Source: Candidatus Hydrogenedentota bacterium (GTDB taxonomy: Bacteria; Hydrogenedentota; Hydrogenedentia; Hydrogenedentales; SLHB01). Taken from it: 64,000 nt of DNA. Location: the NCBI GenBank assembly GCA_029552745.1, contig JAKPDK010000160.1:1-64000 (forward strand). Direction: 5' to 3'. Position 1 is the stretch's first letter. Every line of letters starts with the position of its first letter. The notes under the pieces were generated by a model that saw nothing but the letters and a program-made list of their open reading frames with translations, was not told the origin of the DNA and did no database searches. The translations under genes and the position numbers were made by a program. Of the stretch, positions 1-9,266 are shown piece after piece.

Positions 1-93
1 ATGACAATCTGGGTGTCTCATAGCCCAACGATATCCGATCTGGGCCGCTCGATAAAACCCCCGAATCCGGTATCCCTTATGATGCACCTGCAT
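1..93 (-). CDS. 5' fragment of an unidentified gene (runs off the left edge)
   Basis: An ATG at 93-91 is preceded by a strong ribosome binding site (GAGGAGGT read on the minus strand, about 103-109) at ideal spacing, and the frame stays open to base 1, giving 31 residues starting MQVHHKGYRIRGFYRAAQIG. The fragment is too short to assign to a family. It lies about 70 bp downstream of the PHP hydrolase gene on the same strand, so it may be the last visible member of the minus-strand export operon. The ribosome binding site is the main reason for calling it a gene; the length alone would not be enough. Confidence 0.5.
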   Translation of the reverse strand, partial: MQVHHKGYRIRGFYRAAQIGYRWAMRHPDCH

Positions 94-161
94 CTTAGTC
101 TACCTCCTCGATGCAGTGCCAAAGGTTTGTGAGCTTATGCATATTGACTATTCTATGTTTC

Positions 162-2405
162 TCAGGGTTCCCGGCGCCTTGCAATGAGTTCTTGTGCAAG
201 GACCTTTTCTAAATCCTCATATACGAGACGGACTTGAGCGATCTTTTCCTTGAACTCCTTTGCACATGAAGCTATCGCGAGGTCATAGGGCATGGTCGCA
301 GGGTCATCGACCATTTTTAAGTGACGATCCATGTCTTCATCCATTTCTTGCAAGATCTGTTTGCACCACTGAATAAGCCCGGGTGCTTCTTCGATACTCC
401 ATGTCCGAAAGCCATTTCGTACTACGTAGATCGGCGTTGTGTGAGCCGCCGAACCGTCATGCCCCAGTACATGGATAGCAAACCATCCCCCGTATCCCAC
501 TTCGACGGTCTTCGTCAGGAAAAGCTCGGTTTGCTCCGGATCATCGGACACGCTCTCCTCAATGCATTTACCATTTCTGACAACCATGAGACGTTTTGGT
601 GCGGACTGTCCCCTTAGCCCCCAAGCTTTGACCTTTAACGTGAGTGTGCGGTTCTCAGCGGATACGATTTCTCCTCCCGGAAGCACACCGTCCATAGAAA
701 AATCAATCATCGGTCCGTTCGTTACAAATGTTTTCCCTGCCTTGAGCCCATCAAACCATGCATCAGGATCAAACGGCCTCTCGCCTAGATACACATAGAC
801 TCTCACCTCACCCACTGATGAGCCGTAAGGGGTATCGGATCCGGCAGAAGCTGCTAATCGGAAACCGAGGTTCAGAAACTTGTAATAGAGTTCAGGCTCC
901 AAGGTGTTGCACTGCATGATTGCCCCGAAGTCCGATTTTTGCAAGGGCATCAACATAGCCAGATCACGTTCGCCGTTGAATAGCCTGTAATGTGATATGT
1001 GCGCATGTCCGTAAAGTCCGCCTTGGCGATGAATCTCGTCGGCAACCCAGTCCGAAAACAGGTATTTGTCCTCGTCGCGAACGAGCTCCTGTACATTCAA
1101 TCCAATCGTATGGCCAAGATAAAAGCGAGGATCTTCCTGCCCCGGAACCAAGACTCTGTCACCCACTTGATAACGGAAATCTTTTCCAAACCCGCGTTGG
1201 GGATACCAAAGCCGCAGCCAGTCGCCCATGGTTAGGATGTTCGCCACATGGATATCCGCCGCAACCGCCCACTTCATTAACCTTGCCGCATCCTGGTTTG
1301 TCATAAGTCTTGCGTGCACGTGGTCATCGCCTGACCACCATCCCAAACGCTTCATATCCGTCCATCGTATCAACTGGTAATCGCGAGTAGTCGTCTTTCC
1401 TTCCTCTATCCGAAAGACGTCGCGAATAGGCTCAAATTCGACACCATGGTGTATAAATATCTCCCATTCCCCGTCGGGCAAGGCATTTGAAAACTCCCCG
1501 TCGGCCAACCAGTACAAACCTGCCCATTGCCCTGCAACTCGCAGCGCCATAGGTTGTTCAAAACCAAAATCCGATGAACCCGCGATATTGCCTGTCTGTG
1601 AAGCCATATCAATGAAACTACCGGGTTGATACAACGTGTTTGTCGGACGGTGAACGAGCCGCACGAGAGCTGATGTGATCTCCCCCATCTCGTCTCGAAT
1701 CGTAACCTTGAGGTGCCCGACGGGACGGCCAGTTATTTTGAGGATAGCGAGGCGGGAATCTTTCTCATCGGAGTCTCGAACAAACAAAACGTGATGTTTG
1801 GATGAACCGGCAGGTACTCGCTTAAAGACCAAAAGATGCCACGTGGTACCCTTTTCGCCAAAAAGCAGACGGGGAGCAGCGCCCGGCTCGCTCAGAACTT
1901 CTAAATCCAAAGACGACACTTCGAACCGTACACCGGAACCCGGCCTCTCGATACGCAAAAGGACAGCACCTGCTGCTCCAGGCAAATTGATCGTAATCGG
2001 ATTGAGCCTCAATCCTCGCAGGTCGTCAACCGGAACAAAAATGTTCGAAATTTTTTCGACAAGATGCGCCAGTTCATGCTGTGCTAATGTTCGACGTTTT
2101 GCCTGCTCCGGTGTCTCTTGGATGCCCGCAGGCATAGCAGTAGAAGATTCTTCGAAAAGTCTTACAATTTGGCTTAAGGCGATTGTGTTCTGTTCGTTCA
2201 ACAAATACCCACCGTATCTTAGTAGAGTCTGGGCAAACTCCTTCGCGTGAATCGCTGGCGGTTCAGGCTGGATACCTGCCAAAGCGCGTTCTTCATCCAA
2301 CGCTTCTTCTGAACCGTGTGCGTAGGCTATGCTCGTCCGGAAAAGTAAACTGAGCAAAAATAACATCCCAACCATGACACAACCATAGAATATGCTTTGA
2401 CTCAT
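162..2405 (-). CDS. Exported CehA/McbA-type PHP-domain metallohydrolase (paralogue 2)
   Basis: Predicted exported hydrolase of the CehA/McbA group, named after carbaryl hydrolases and belonging to the PHP metallophosphoesterase-like fold. The start was placed at the ATG at 2405 because TAGGAGGTTC precedes it; the frame is open 12 codons further upstream without such a site. The first ~28 residues are a hydrophobic signal peptide ending near AYAHG. About 350 residues of beta-rich, carboxypeptidase-regulatory-like sequence follow, then the PHP core beginning at GWWSGDDHVHAR, with further likely metal-binding positions in YGHAHIS and SAGSDTPYG. The last ~150 residues form a small beta domain and a helical tail. 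It shares architecture with the protein encoded at 7047-9266, suggesting duplication within the operon. The substrate is unknown, and the CehA name does not imply carbamate hydrolysis. The gap to the upstream gene is 61 bp. Confidence 0.85.
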   Translation of the reverse strand: MSQSIFYGCVMVGMLFLLSLLFRTSIAYAHGSEEALDEERALAGIQPEPPAIHAKEFAQTLLRYGGYLLNEQNTIALSQIVRLFEESSTAMPAGIQETPEQAKRRTLAQHELAHLVEKISNIFVPVDDLRGLRLNPITINLPGAAGAVLLRIERPGSGVRFEVSSLDLEVLSEPGAAPRLLFGEKGTTWHLLVFKRVPAGSSKHHVLFVRDSDEKDSRLAILKITGRPVGHLKVTIRDEMGEITSALVRLVHRPTNTLYQPGSFIDMASQTGNIAGSSDFGFEQPMALRVAGQWAGLYWLADGEFSNALPDGEWEIFIHHGVEFEPIRDVFRIEEGKTTTRDYQLIRWTDMKRLGWWSGDDHVHARLMTNQDAARLMKWAVAADIHVANILTMGDWLRLWYPQRGFGKDFRYQVGDRVLVPGQEDPRFYLGHTIGLNVQELVRDEDKYLFSDWVADEIHRQGGLYGHAHISHYRLFNGERDLAMLMPLQKSDFGAIMQCNTLEPELYYKFLNLGFRLAASAGSDTPYGSSVGEVRVYVYLGERPFDPDAWFDGLKAGKTFVTNGPMIDFSMDGVLPGGEIVSAENRTLTLKVKAWGLRGQSAPKRLMVVRNGKCIEESVSDDPEQTELFLTKTVEVGYGGWFAIHVLGHDGSAAHTTPIYVVRNGFRTWSIEEAPGLIQWCKQILQEMDEDMDRHLKMVDDPATMPYDLAIASCAKEFKEKIAQVRLVYEDLEKVLAQELIARRREP

Positions 2406-2466
2406 GTTCCTTGAACCTCCTACAAGTGATGGAAACCTCATAGCTTTAGTCTGACCTTGAATACAA

Positions 2467-3276
2467 TTAGCTTCTTCTCACGAATATTTCGGCGAAAAGA
2501 GACCGTTTGCCCGTTACAATCTTTGCTTCTCCAGGTACCGAAAAATCCTTGGCATTCGGTGGAAACTCTTGCCCCTTCGCCTGTGTCCGTTCAACAAGTT
2601 GCAACGGAACCCGCAAATTCCAGTTGTCCCCTGTATCTTCGACATCTGCAACTTGGCCAACAAATCTTCCTAAGTCTGATACTGATAAGCGCACCGCCTG
2701 GCCGGGCAAAATCCGTTGAGTACCCTGCTTTGGTATGACAGCGCGAAATTCATATTTCTCGGGAACGATGATGAAGGCAATTCTCTTTTTCCCAGGAGAG
2801 GGGGCATTTATTTTCGAATCTTCCTGAAGCTGAAAGATTCCCGACTCCGGTGCTCTTATTTGTTCCAGCTGCTGAAAATCGGGACTCAGTAGATTTTCGG
2901 CTGAAGATAGGGTTTCCACAACGCATGAAAGTGTCCCATCACCGTCCCGAAGAAGCGAGAGAGCTTCCGCAACTTTTTGGTGTGCTTTAACCTGCCGGGC
3001 TAAATTTCGGTCTTTAGTTCCCTCACAAATGACATCTCCTGTGGTGACCATAGTGCCCTGTTCCACAAGATAGCGCAAAACACAAAAATCTTCATCGACC
3101 TCCAAAGGCACCGAAGAACATAACACTTTGCCGGAGACTTTGGTGACAACTTCCACTGTAGTGAAGGCAGAATAGAGAACAAATACAAAGACCCCAAGCG
3201 AAAGCAAATATCCCGTGACTTCACAGAACAGCACAAATCGTCGTGAAAACTTTGACCTTATAAACTTTTGTTTCAT
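2467..3276 (-). CDS. Short HlyD-like membrane fusion (adaptor) protein
   Basis: 269 residues. A basic N-terminus is followed by one membrane segment (about residues 13-38, around TGYLLSLGVFVFVLYSAF) and then a beta-rich periplasmic part. The pattern VEVVTKVSGKVLCSS followed by short repeats with VEQGTMVTTGDVIC resembles the first half of a biotinyl-lipoyl (HlyD) domain, and ESGIFQLQ... the second half. It is shorter than most HlyD-type adaptors because the long coiled-coil hairpin is nearly absent, so it might not reach an outer-membrane channel. It starts 18 bp after the stop of the ABC half-transporter gene and has AGGTAGGACGG upstream of its ATG. Its position next to two exporter genes supports an accessory role in export. 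The family call is tentative because it rests on pattern and context. Confidence 0.65.
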   Translation of the reverse strand: MKQKFIRSKFSRRFVLFCEVTGYLLSLGVFVFVLYSAFTTVEVVTKVSGKVLCSSVPLEVDEDFCVLRYLVEQGTMVTTGDVICEGTKDRNLARQVKAHQKVAEALSLLRDGDGTLSCVVETLSSAENLLSPDFQQLEQIRAPESGIFQLQEDSKINAPSPGKKRIAFIIVPEKYEFRAVIPKQGTQRILPGQAVRLSVSDLGRFVGQVADVEDTGDNWNLRVPLQLVERTQAKGQEFPPNAKDFSVPGEAKIVTGKRSLFAEIFVRRS

Positions 3277-3294
3277 GCCGTATTTCCGTCCTAC

Positions 3295-5124
3295 CTAAAC
3301 AACAGTCTGAACGGACTCGTTCACCCAGAGTCTGAAATAAAACTGTCCTTTTTCCATAAGTTCTTCGTGGGTTCCCGTTTCCACAATCTGCCCATGATGC
3401 AACACAACAACCCGGTCGGCACTTTTTGCCGTCAACACATTGTGCGCGACAATAATTCGCGTCGCGGACGCGCAAAAGCGGTCTACCTCTGTCACCACTT
3501 CTTTTTCTGTAACAGGGTCTAGGGCTGATGTGGCTTCATCCAACAAGAGAATGGCCGGTTGTCGAATGAGCGCACGGGCAATGGCAACACGCTGTTGTTG
3601 TCCCCCTGATATGCCTCCCGCTTCGTTCAACAATGTTTGATAACCGTTCGGAAGACGCAAAGCGAATTCATCGACACGCGCCGCGTGCGCGGCTTGTTGG
3701 AAAAGCTCGTCCGAGGCACGGTGATTGCCAAATCGAATATTTGCCTCAATGGTATCTGCAAACGTGACTATTTGCTGGGGAACGATTGCCATCCCTTTTC
3801 GTAAGTCTTCTTGTTTTACCGTTCGCACATCTACCCCATCGATTAGAACACGACCTTCTTGTGGATCATATAAGCGCAGGATCAACCCCAGCAGGGTCGA
3901 TTTTCCCGCACCTGTATGTCCGACAATGGCTAACTTTTCCCCAGGTCTAACAGATAAGGTGAGATTGCGTATCACAGGATTGTCTTGGGTATATCCAAAC
4001 GATACGTTTTGGAGATCGACTGAGCCATGCTTTATGAAAAAGACGTTCGACTCTTCCGGCTCAGGCACACTCGGTTTTATAGCGAGCGTCTCCAACATGC
4101 GCTCAGCAGGGACGAGCTTTTGTCGAACTAATTGCACAGTGGAGATAACGTCCTCAAAGGGACGTATCAGCATGATTACAAGTCCACCTACCGCTCCCTG
4201 TTCTCCAAAAGTCAGGGAACCCTGAATGACGAACCACCCCATAACGGTGCCCAAAATGCCCCAAAATGCCCCCAAAGCGACAAAAGTGAAATAATTATCA
4301 AACTGAAGGAGAACATCCCTCATGAACCGGGAACGCGCAGAGCGACAAGCTTGGTTTCCATACCAAAAGCGGGCAAGACGCTCCAAATTATAGGCTTTGA
4401 CGAGTTTCCAAGGGTAAAGAACTTCACGGCACACGGACTCGAGGCGTTGCGTTTCAACCCGATATTGCCTGTCCCACTTCCGGATACTTGTAGCAATTTT
4501 GTGTTTCACGGCAAAGAAGAGGACGAGGTATATTGCCACAGGTATTATTAGCCACCAGCCAAAACTTTGAATCACAAAAACCACAACGATAACCCGCTGC
4601 AACACTGAAAATACCTTTGGAATTACCTCAGATGAGAGAAACGCCGCATCTTCACAGTCGTTGGTACTTCGAAACATGTGTTCCCCCACGGGACGGCTGG
4701 AGAAATCGGTAACCGACAAAGTCTGGACGTGGTGGAAGAAATCATGTTTTAGGGTTACAGCAATTCGCGGCATCAGATAGGCGGACATCACATTACACGG
4801 TGTGCCACCGGCATCCGCCCGTTCGGCTCCCGCAACATATCCCAGAATGCGCATGAGGATGCCCACAAAGACCGAAACGGCTGTAATCTTTAGTAGGAGT
4901 ACCATATCCCGATGGGGGAAAGCTTCATCAAGTATTCGAGGAACCAACAGAGGGGGAATAATGCCCAAGAAGGACAAAGCTATACTAGATAGAAGACGAA
5001 GGATCAATTTATCCCAGTATGGCAAGAGATACCGTTGCAGGTGAAACAGAATTCGGATACGTTCTCGCAACGGCAAACGACTGGAGTCGACAACTTCTTT
5101 GGCATGAACGTTAAGTCTGATCAT
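3295..5124 (-). CDS. ABC exporter half-transporter, canonical ATPase motifs
   Basis: 609 residues: an N-terminal six-helix ABC exporter membrane domain (roughly residues 35-330) and a C-terminal nucleotide-binding domain. Walker A is GHTGAGKST, the signature is ISGGQQQRVAIARAL, Walker B with the catalytic glutamate is ILLLDEATSALD, and the switch histidine lies in IIVAHN. The ATG at 5124 is preceded by AAGGTAGA, which lies in the last codons of the upstream ABC gene, so the two genes are probably translationally coupled. Together with its neighbour it should form a heterodimeric inner-membrane exporter. The cargo cannot be read from the sequence. There is no peptidase C39 domain, so the substrate is probably not a leader-peptide bacteriocin processed by the transporter itself. 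Confidence 0.93.
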   Translation of the reverse strand: MIRLNVHAKEVVDSSRLPLRERIRILFHLQRYLLPYWDKLILRLLSSIALSFLGIIPPLLVPRILDEAFPHRDMVLLLKITAVSVFVGILMRILGYVAGAERADAGGTPCNVMSAYLMPRIAVTLKHDFFHHVQTLSVTDFSSRPVGEHMFRSTNDCEDAAFLSSEVIPKVFSVLQRVIVVVFVIQSFGWWLIIPVAIYLVLFFAVKHKIATSIRKWDRQYRVETQRLESVCREVLYPWKLVKAYNLERLARFWYGNQACRSARSRFMRDVLLQFDNYFTFVALGAFWGILGTVMGWFVIQGSLTFGEQGAVGGLVIMLIRPFEDVISTVQLVRQKLVPAERMLETLAIKPSVPEPEESNVFFIKHGSVDLQNVSFGYTQDNPVIRNLTLSVRPGEKLAIVGHTGAGKSTLLGLILRLYDPQEGRVLIDGVDVRTVKQEDLRKGMAIVPQQIVTFADTIEANIRFGNHRASDELFQQAAHAARVDEFALRLPNGYQTLLNEAGGISGGQQQRVAIARALIRQPAILLLDEATSALDPVTEKEVVTEVDRFCASATRIIVAHNVLTAKSADRVVVLHHGQIVETGTHEELMEKGQFYFRLWVNESVQTVV

Positions 5125-5129
5125 GACGT

Positions 5130-7013
5130 CTACCTTATATGCCCTTGCGAGAAAGTATTCGGAGAAGCGTGTTTATGTAGCTCGGCTGCCCATAAGCCAG
5201 CGTAAACGCCTTGTGTATCCCTTATCAGGTCTGTATGTTTTCCACACTGAACAATCTCGCCCTGCTGCATCACCAATATGAGGTCCGCGTCTTGTACGGA
5301 AACAATGTGATGAGCGATGACAAGACAGGTCCTGCCTCGGGCTGCTTCGTTCAATTGGGCTAAGACTTCGATTTCTGTAAGAGGATCTAATGAGGAAGTG
5401 GCTTCATCAAGATACAAGAATTTTGGATTTCTAATAAGCACACGTGCAATAGCAATGCGTTGGCGTTCCCCCATAGAAAGGTTTCCCCCTTCCAGTAACT
5501 CGGTATCGAGCCCTTTTGGCAGCGATTGAACCAGTGGTTCCAGCCCTGCGCGTTGTATCGCTTTCAGAAGTTCGTCCTCAGTGGCGCCGGGGTTACCAAT
5601 CAACATATTGTCTCTTATAGTAGCGGAGAAGACGAAATTCTCCTGTAAAACAACGCTAACGTGCTGCCGATAGCTTTCGAGGTCGATATCCTTGAGGTCA
5701 TATCCATCAATAAGTACCCGTCCTCTGGTTGGGTCGCAGAATCGCATGAGAAGGTTAAATAGAGACGTTTTCCCCGCACCCGAAACACCCACAATCGCAA
5801 CTTTTTGTCCTGGAGCGACCCCAAAGCTAATGCCCTTCAGTACATCCTCGCCGTCATTCCCATATCGAAACCAAACGTCTTCAAACTGTACCCGTCCCAA
5901 AGGATTGGTCAATTTTATTGCATTGGCTTTGCTCTGAATACTAGGAACAATGTCAAGCGTCTCCAACATACGCTGAGCTGGGACGGCATCCACCCGAAGT
6001 CGTTGAATGGTTGACATAAGAGCAAACAAAGGATTCTGGATGAGCGCGATCATTTCGAACATAGCCATGAATTGGCCCGTCGTCATTTTTCCGATTATGA
6101 CGAAGTACCCGCACACGATGGTGTGCGTAATAGCCCCTACAAAAAAACTTTGGAGAAATTCACCGCCTTCTCTCCAAGCCGAGAGAAGAGAAAAGAACGC
6201 TAACCGGGCACGCATTACCTCTTTCAGACGGTTGAAATAGCGGTAACGGACAAGTCTTTCCAAAGCGAGTGATTTAGTGAGAAAGAACGCTGTGAAGCAC
6301 TCTTGGAGTATAGCCGCCACACGCTGTTCTGCTTTTCGAGTGTATTGCTGGGCTTTGTAGATCCAGCCCACCACAACATGACTATAGAAAAAGTAAACTA
6401 GAATGTAGAACCAGACAAGCCCAACCACCGTTGGACTGACGGCAAGAACGACAGAAACAGTTACCAGCATCTCCGCCACGGATTCGAGAACTTCTGGAAC
6501 AGCATTTGCCACAAAACCTGTTGCCACTTCCGTGTCGTTGTTGATGCGGTACATGTTTTCGCCAATAGGGCGTGATTGATGAAAAGCCAGGTGCATCCGT
6601 TGAACGTGGTCAAATAACAACCTCTTAAAAACGATGTTGAGACGCAAAAGGATGTAGTGGCAGATATTTGCATAAATAATGATGAAAACAAGAATGTGTG
6701 TCGTGAGGACGAATTTCGCCCCCGACCATAAAACGAAGTGATAAAGGTCCTTTTCCAAAATGCCGTCATCAACGATACGTACTGTAATCAACGCACTCAA
6801 TATGGAAACCACCGTATGCGCCAGACGATACAGAACACGCAGCAGCATCTTGTCCCAATAGGACAAAGCATACGGCAAAAACCGCATGAGAAGACGGGCA
6901 AAACCGATCACACCCGAGTAATGACTCTCTAACGTTTCCTGAGAACCGGAAGGTGTAGATTCATTTTGCCCATAAAGCGCGGGTGAAACTAGACTGTCTG
7001 CATTTTCAGTCAT
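5130..7013 (-). CDS. ABC exporter half-transporter with altered signature motif
   Basis: About 627 residues, with an exporter membrane domain (about residues 50-350) and an ATPase domain. Walker A is GVSGAGKTSL, Walker B is FLYLDEATSSLD and the switch histidine is in LVIAHH. The signature reads LSMGERQRIAIARVL, so the second conserved position of LSGGQ is replaced. Its partner at 3295-5124 has the canonical version. One altered and one canonical signature is common in heterodimeric exporters with asymmetric ATP sites. The frame is open to a TTG at 7046 that directly follows the stop of the upstream gene. I chose the ATG at 7013, but neither start has a good Shine-Dalgarno sequence, which fits translational coupling to the upstream gene. 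Confidence 0.92.
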   Translation of the reverse strand: MTENADSLVSPALYGQNESTPSGSQETLESHYSGVIGFARLLMRFLPYALSYWDKMLLRVLYRLAHTVVSILSALITVRIVDDGILEKDLYHFVLWSGAKFVLTTHILVFIIIYANICHYILLRLNIVFKRLLFDHVQRMHLAFHQSRPIGENMYRINNDTEVATGFVANAVPEVLESVAEMLVTVSVVLAVSPTVVGLVWFYILVYFFYSHVVVGWIYKAQQYTRKAEQRVAAILQECFTAFFLTKSLALERLVRYRYFNRLKEVMRARLAFFSLLSAWREGGEFLQSFFVGAITHTIVCGYFVIIGKMTTGQFMAMFEMIALIQNPLFALMSTIQRLRVDAVPAQRMLETLDIVPSIQSKANAIKLTNPLGRVQFEDVWFRYGNDGEDVLKGISFGVAPGQKVAIVGVSGAGKTSLFNLLMRFCDPTRGRVLIDGYDLKDIDLESYRQHVSVVLQENFVFSATIRDNMLIGNPGATEDELLKAIQRAGLEPLVQSLPKGLDTELLEGGNLSMGERQRIAIARVLIRNPKFLYLDEATSSLDPLTEIEVLAQLNEAARGRTCLVIAHHIVSVQDADLILVMQQGEIVQCGKHTDLIRDTQGVYAGLWAAELHKHASPNTFSQGHIR

Positions 7014-7046
7014 TTTGCTGTTATTGTTTGAACACCAAGGTGGCAA

Positions 7047-9266
7047 CTACGGAATCAGAGTTTTATGAGCGTGCAGCAATGCTTGGAGTCTTTTTATACC
7101 TTCCTGAACATGTGCCATGGCTTCTTCGCGTTGTTCTGCGTTCTGGAAATGGCCTCTCGTACGGATTTCTTCAAGATGTCGCTGAAATCTGTCCAGCCAA
7201 AACTCGGCATCTTCCGGTATGAACACAGGCCGCCCTGCCACATGCACGTACACGGCGCTCGTATGGGCAATATGAGGACGCGCTGTATGATAGTCCTCTG
7301 CCGTTCGTATCATGGTGTATTCGTCGTTTGGACTACACCGCGCGACAAACCACCTGCTTTTGTCTGCAGTCGTGTCAAAAGACATTGACACTGACTTGTC
7401 TTGGGTGGTTACCGACTTGATCACCTCTCCATTAGAGACAATCTGCAGGTTGCCCAGCGGGTAACGGGAAAGGGCGTTAAGTTCAATCTTTATGGGCTCC
7501 CCCTGTTTTAACTCCAATACGCTCCCCACATCACTCCCGTTAACCTTCAATACAAGCAAAGGACCGGAGGTGACAAAGGTTCTCCCGGCCCGAATTCCGT
7601 CCAACCATGCGTCATATGTAAAATGCGGTTGGACCTTCACATAGGTTCGAGCACAACCTACTAAACGTGCCGGATGGTCACTGCCGTTTCCCAAAGGCAC
7701 ACGTACCCCGCAATTGAGAAGTCGATAGTAATAGGGCGCATCCAGTTGGTCGATACAATCTGCCAAACCTAACACTGCGTTGACGGCCGTATCTCCATTT
7801 TCAAAGGGACCCAACCCATGAGCCTCGCAGTAAATACCGCCCTGGGCATGACAATTGTCAATCGCTGTTTTATTCGTGGGATAGTCAATAGCGTTTTCGT
7901 CGCCGCCACTCCCCCGTCCGGTCGCTACCGGTTGAACAATCTCCTTTATTCCAAGCAGATTTATGTGACCATATATGTTATCGTTTCGATATTCTTCCCC
8001 CATTTGAATATGATACTCATTCGAGCAGTATCCGGGAACAGGTCCCATGGGAAAATGGTCGGGCTTGATGAAAGGCCCGTTGGGGGTCCACTGAAACAGC
8101 GTCAGATTATTTATCACCCGAACATCTTCGGCACGCTGCACCATAGCCAATAGGTCCAGATCCTCGTTGATGTCCCATGAATTCTTGACCCAGTGTACGT
8201 GCGTATCCCCGGAAATCCAGCCTTGTTCTTTCATATCGATGAACCGCCGCACATTAAAGGAGACCTGTCCAGTTTCACCCGGTGCCAATGAGATTGTCTT
8301 AGTAACAATCTCAGATTCGAAGCCTCGTTCAACCGTCACTTCAGTTTTTCCGGGAGGAACCAGAATCTCAAACTCGCCTTGAGTGTAGGAAAATGGAACT
8401 TTCCACATAGCAGGCCGGAATATCACCGGTTTCTCCGTCAAAGTCGGCTCATCGGCAAACGGTTTTGTATGACGATAAACGTGATCGTCGCATAAGACAT
8501 AAACACGCGCCGGACAAGAAGTCTTGGTATCGTCGTCCGATATACTTCCCCTAAGAAGTGCGGGTTCTTGAATCAGAACCGGCAGAGTCACTTCTCGAGT
8601 ATTCCCGCCGGTATCATCCAGAATTATCCGAAAACTATTTGCACCATCGTTTTCAAAAATAAGCTTTGTAAGCAAGTAAATAGATTCCCCTGGTGCCAGC
8701 TGTATAGCAGACCAGGGATACGGGTCGACAGGGTCAGTCTTTAGAATGCCACTCAGGGAGGTGTTGCTAGTATTTATAACCTGCAAGAGGACAAATCGCT
8801 CAATTCCTCGAACAACGGCGATTTCTTGCGGGCCATTGCACTCAAGTTTGTCGTTTTGCCAGTCTACACGCAAAAACAGCAATTCTTCTGACAATTTTTT
8901 GAAAAATGCATCGACATTCGCCGAAGTTTTTAGCCGCTCATCGCGAGTCCTCTGGTTTTTTCGCCAGCCTTTTGTATGTTGGTAGATATCTTCCGCCAAT
9001 TCAATCGCCTCGGTTTGATTGCGCATCGGACATTCATAGAAGAGTCTGCTGAGTAAGCGATAGTAATGATCAAAACTGGTATCACTGAGGCCCTCTTGGG
9101 TGTTATGAAGAAGGGACACGGGTGCGACCTCCTGTGCGAAAACTTCGTTTGCTTCCGAAAGAAAGCAGACAAACAACAACAAACATGGCAACACGCATCG
9201 CATATACTGTTTAACTGTTTTCTGAAAAACCTGTAACTTTTGTTTAAAGCCTATGAGCCTATTCAT
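7047..9266 (-). CDS. Exported CehA/McbA-type PHP-domain metallohydrolase (paralogue 1)
   Basis: About 739 residues. The ATG at 9266 was chosen because it forms an ATGA overlap with the stop of the nitrilase-like gene, the usual sign of translational coupling; the frame is open 14 codons further upstream. A signal peptide covers residues 1-45 (hydrophobic core VLPCLLLFVCFL, likely cleavage after EVFAQ). About 330 residues of beta-rich N-terminal domain follow, then the PHP core at GWISGDTHVHWV with additional metal-site candidates in YCEAHGLGPFE and GNGSDHPARL. The C-terminal part resembles that of the paralogue at 162-2405 (GRTFVTSGPLL here, GKTFVTNGPMI there). It probably acts as a hydrolase outside the cytoplasm; the substrate is unknown. 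Confidence 0.86.
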   Translation of the reverse strand: MNRLIGFKQKLQVFQKTVKQYMRCVLPCLLLFVCFLSEANEVFAQEVAPVSLLHNTQEGLSDTSFDHYYRLLSRLFYECPMRNQTEAIELAEDIYQHTKGWRKNQRTRDERLKTSANVDAFFKKLSEELLFLRVDWQNDKLECNGPQEIAVVRGIERFVLLQVINTSNTSLSGILKTDPVDPYPWSAIQLAPGESIYLLTKLIFENDGANSFRIILDDTGGNTREVTLPVLIQEPALLRGSISDDDTKTSCPARVYVLCDDHVYRHTKPFADEPTLTEKPVIFRPAMWKVPFSYTQGEFEILVPPGKTEVTVERGFESEIVTKTISLAPGETGQVSFNVRRFIDMKEQGWISGDTHVHWVKNSWDINEDLDLLAMVQRAEDVRVINNLTLFQWTPNGPFIKPDHFPMGPVPGYCSNEYHIQMGEEYRNDNIYGHINLLGIKEIVQPVATGRGSGGDENAIDYPTNKTAIDNCHAQGGIYCEAHGLGPFENGDTAVNAVLGLADCIDQLDAPYYYRLLNCGVRVPLGNGSDHPARLVGCARTYVKVQPHFTYDAWLDGIRAGRTFVTSGPLLVLKVNGSDVGSVLELKQGEPIKIELNALSRYPLGNLQIVSNGEVIKSVTTQDKSVSMSFDTTADKSRWFVARCSPNDEYTMIRTAEDYHTARPHIAHTSAVYVHVAGRPVFIPEDAEFWLDRFQRHLEEIRTRGHFQNAEQREEAMAHVQEGIKRLQALLHAHKTLIP

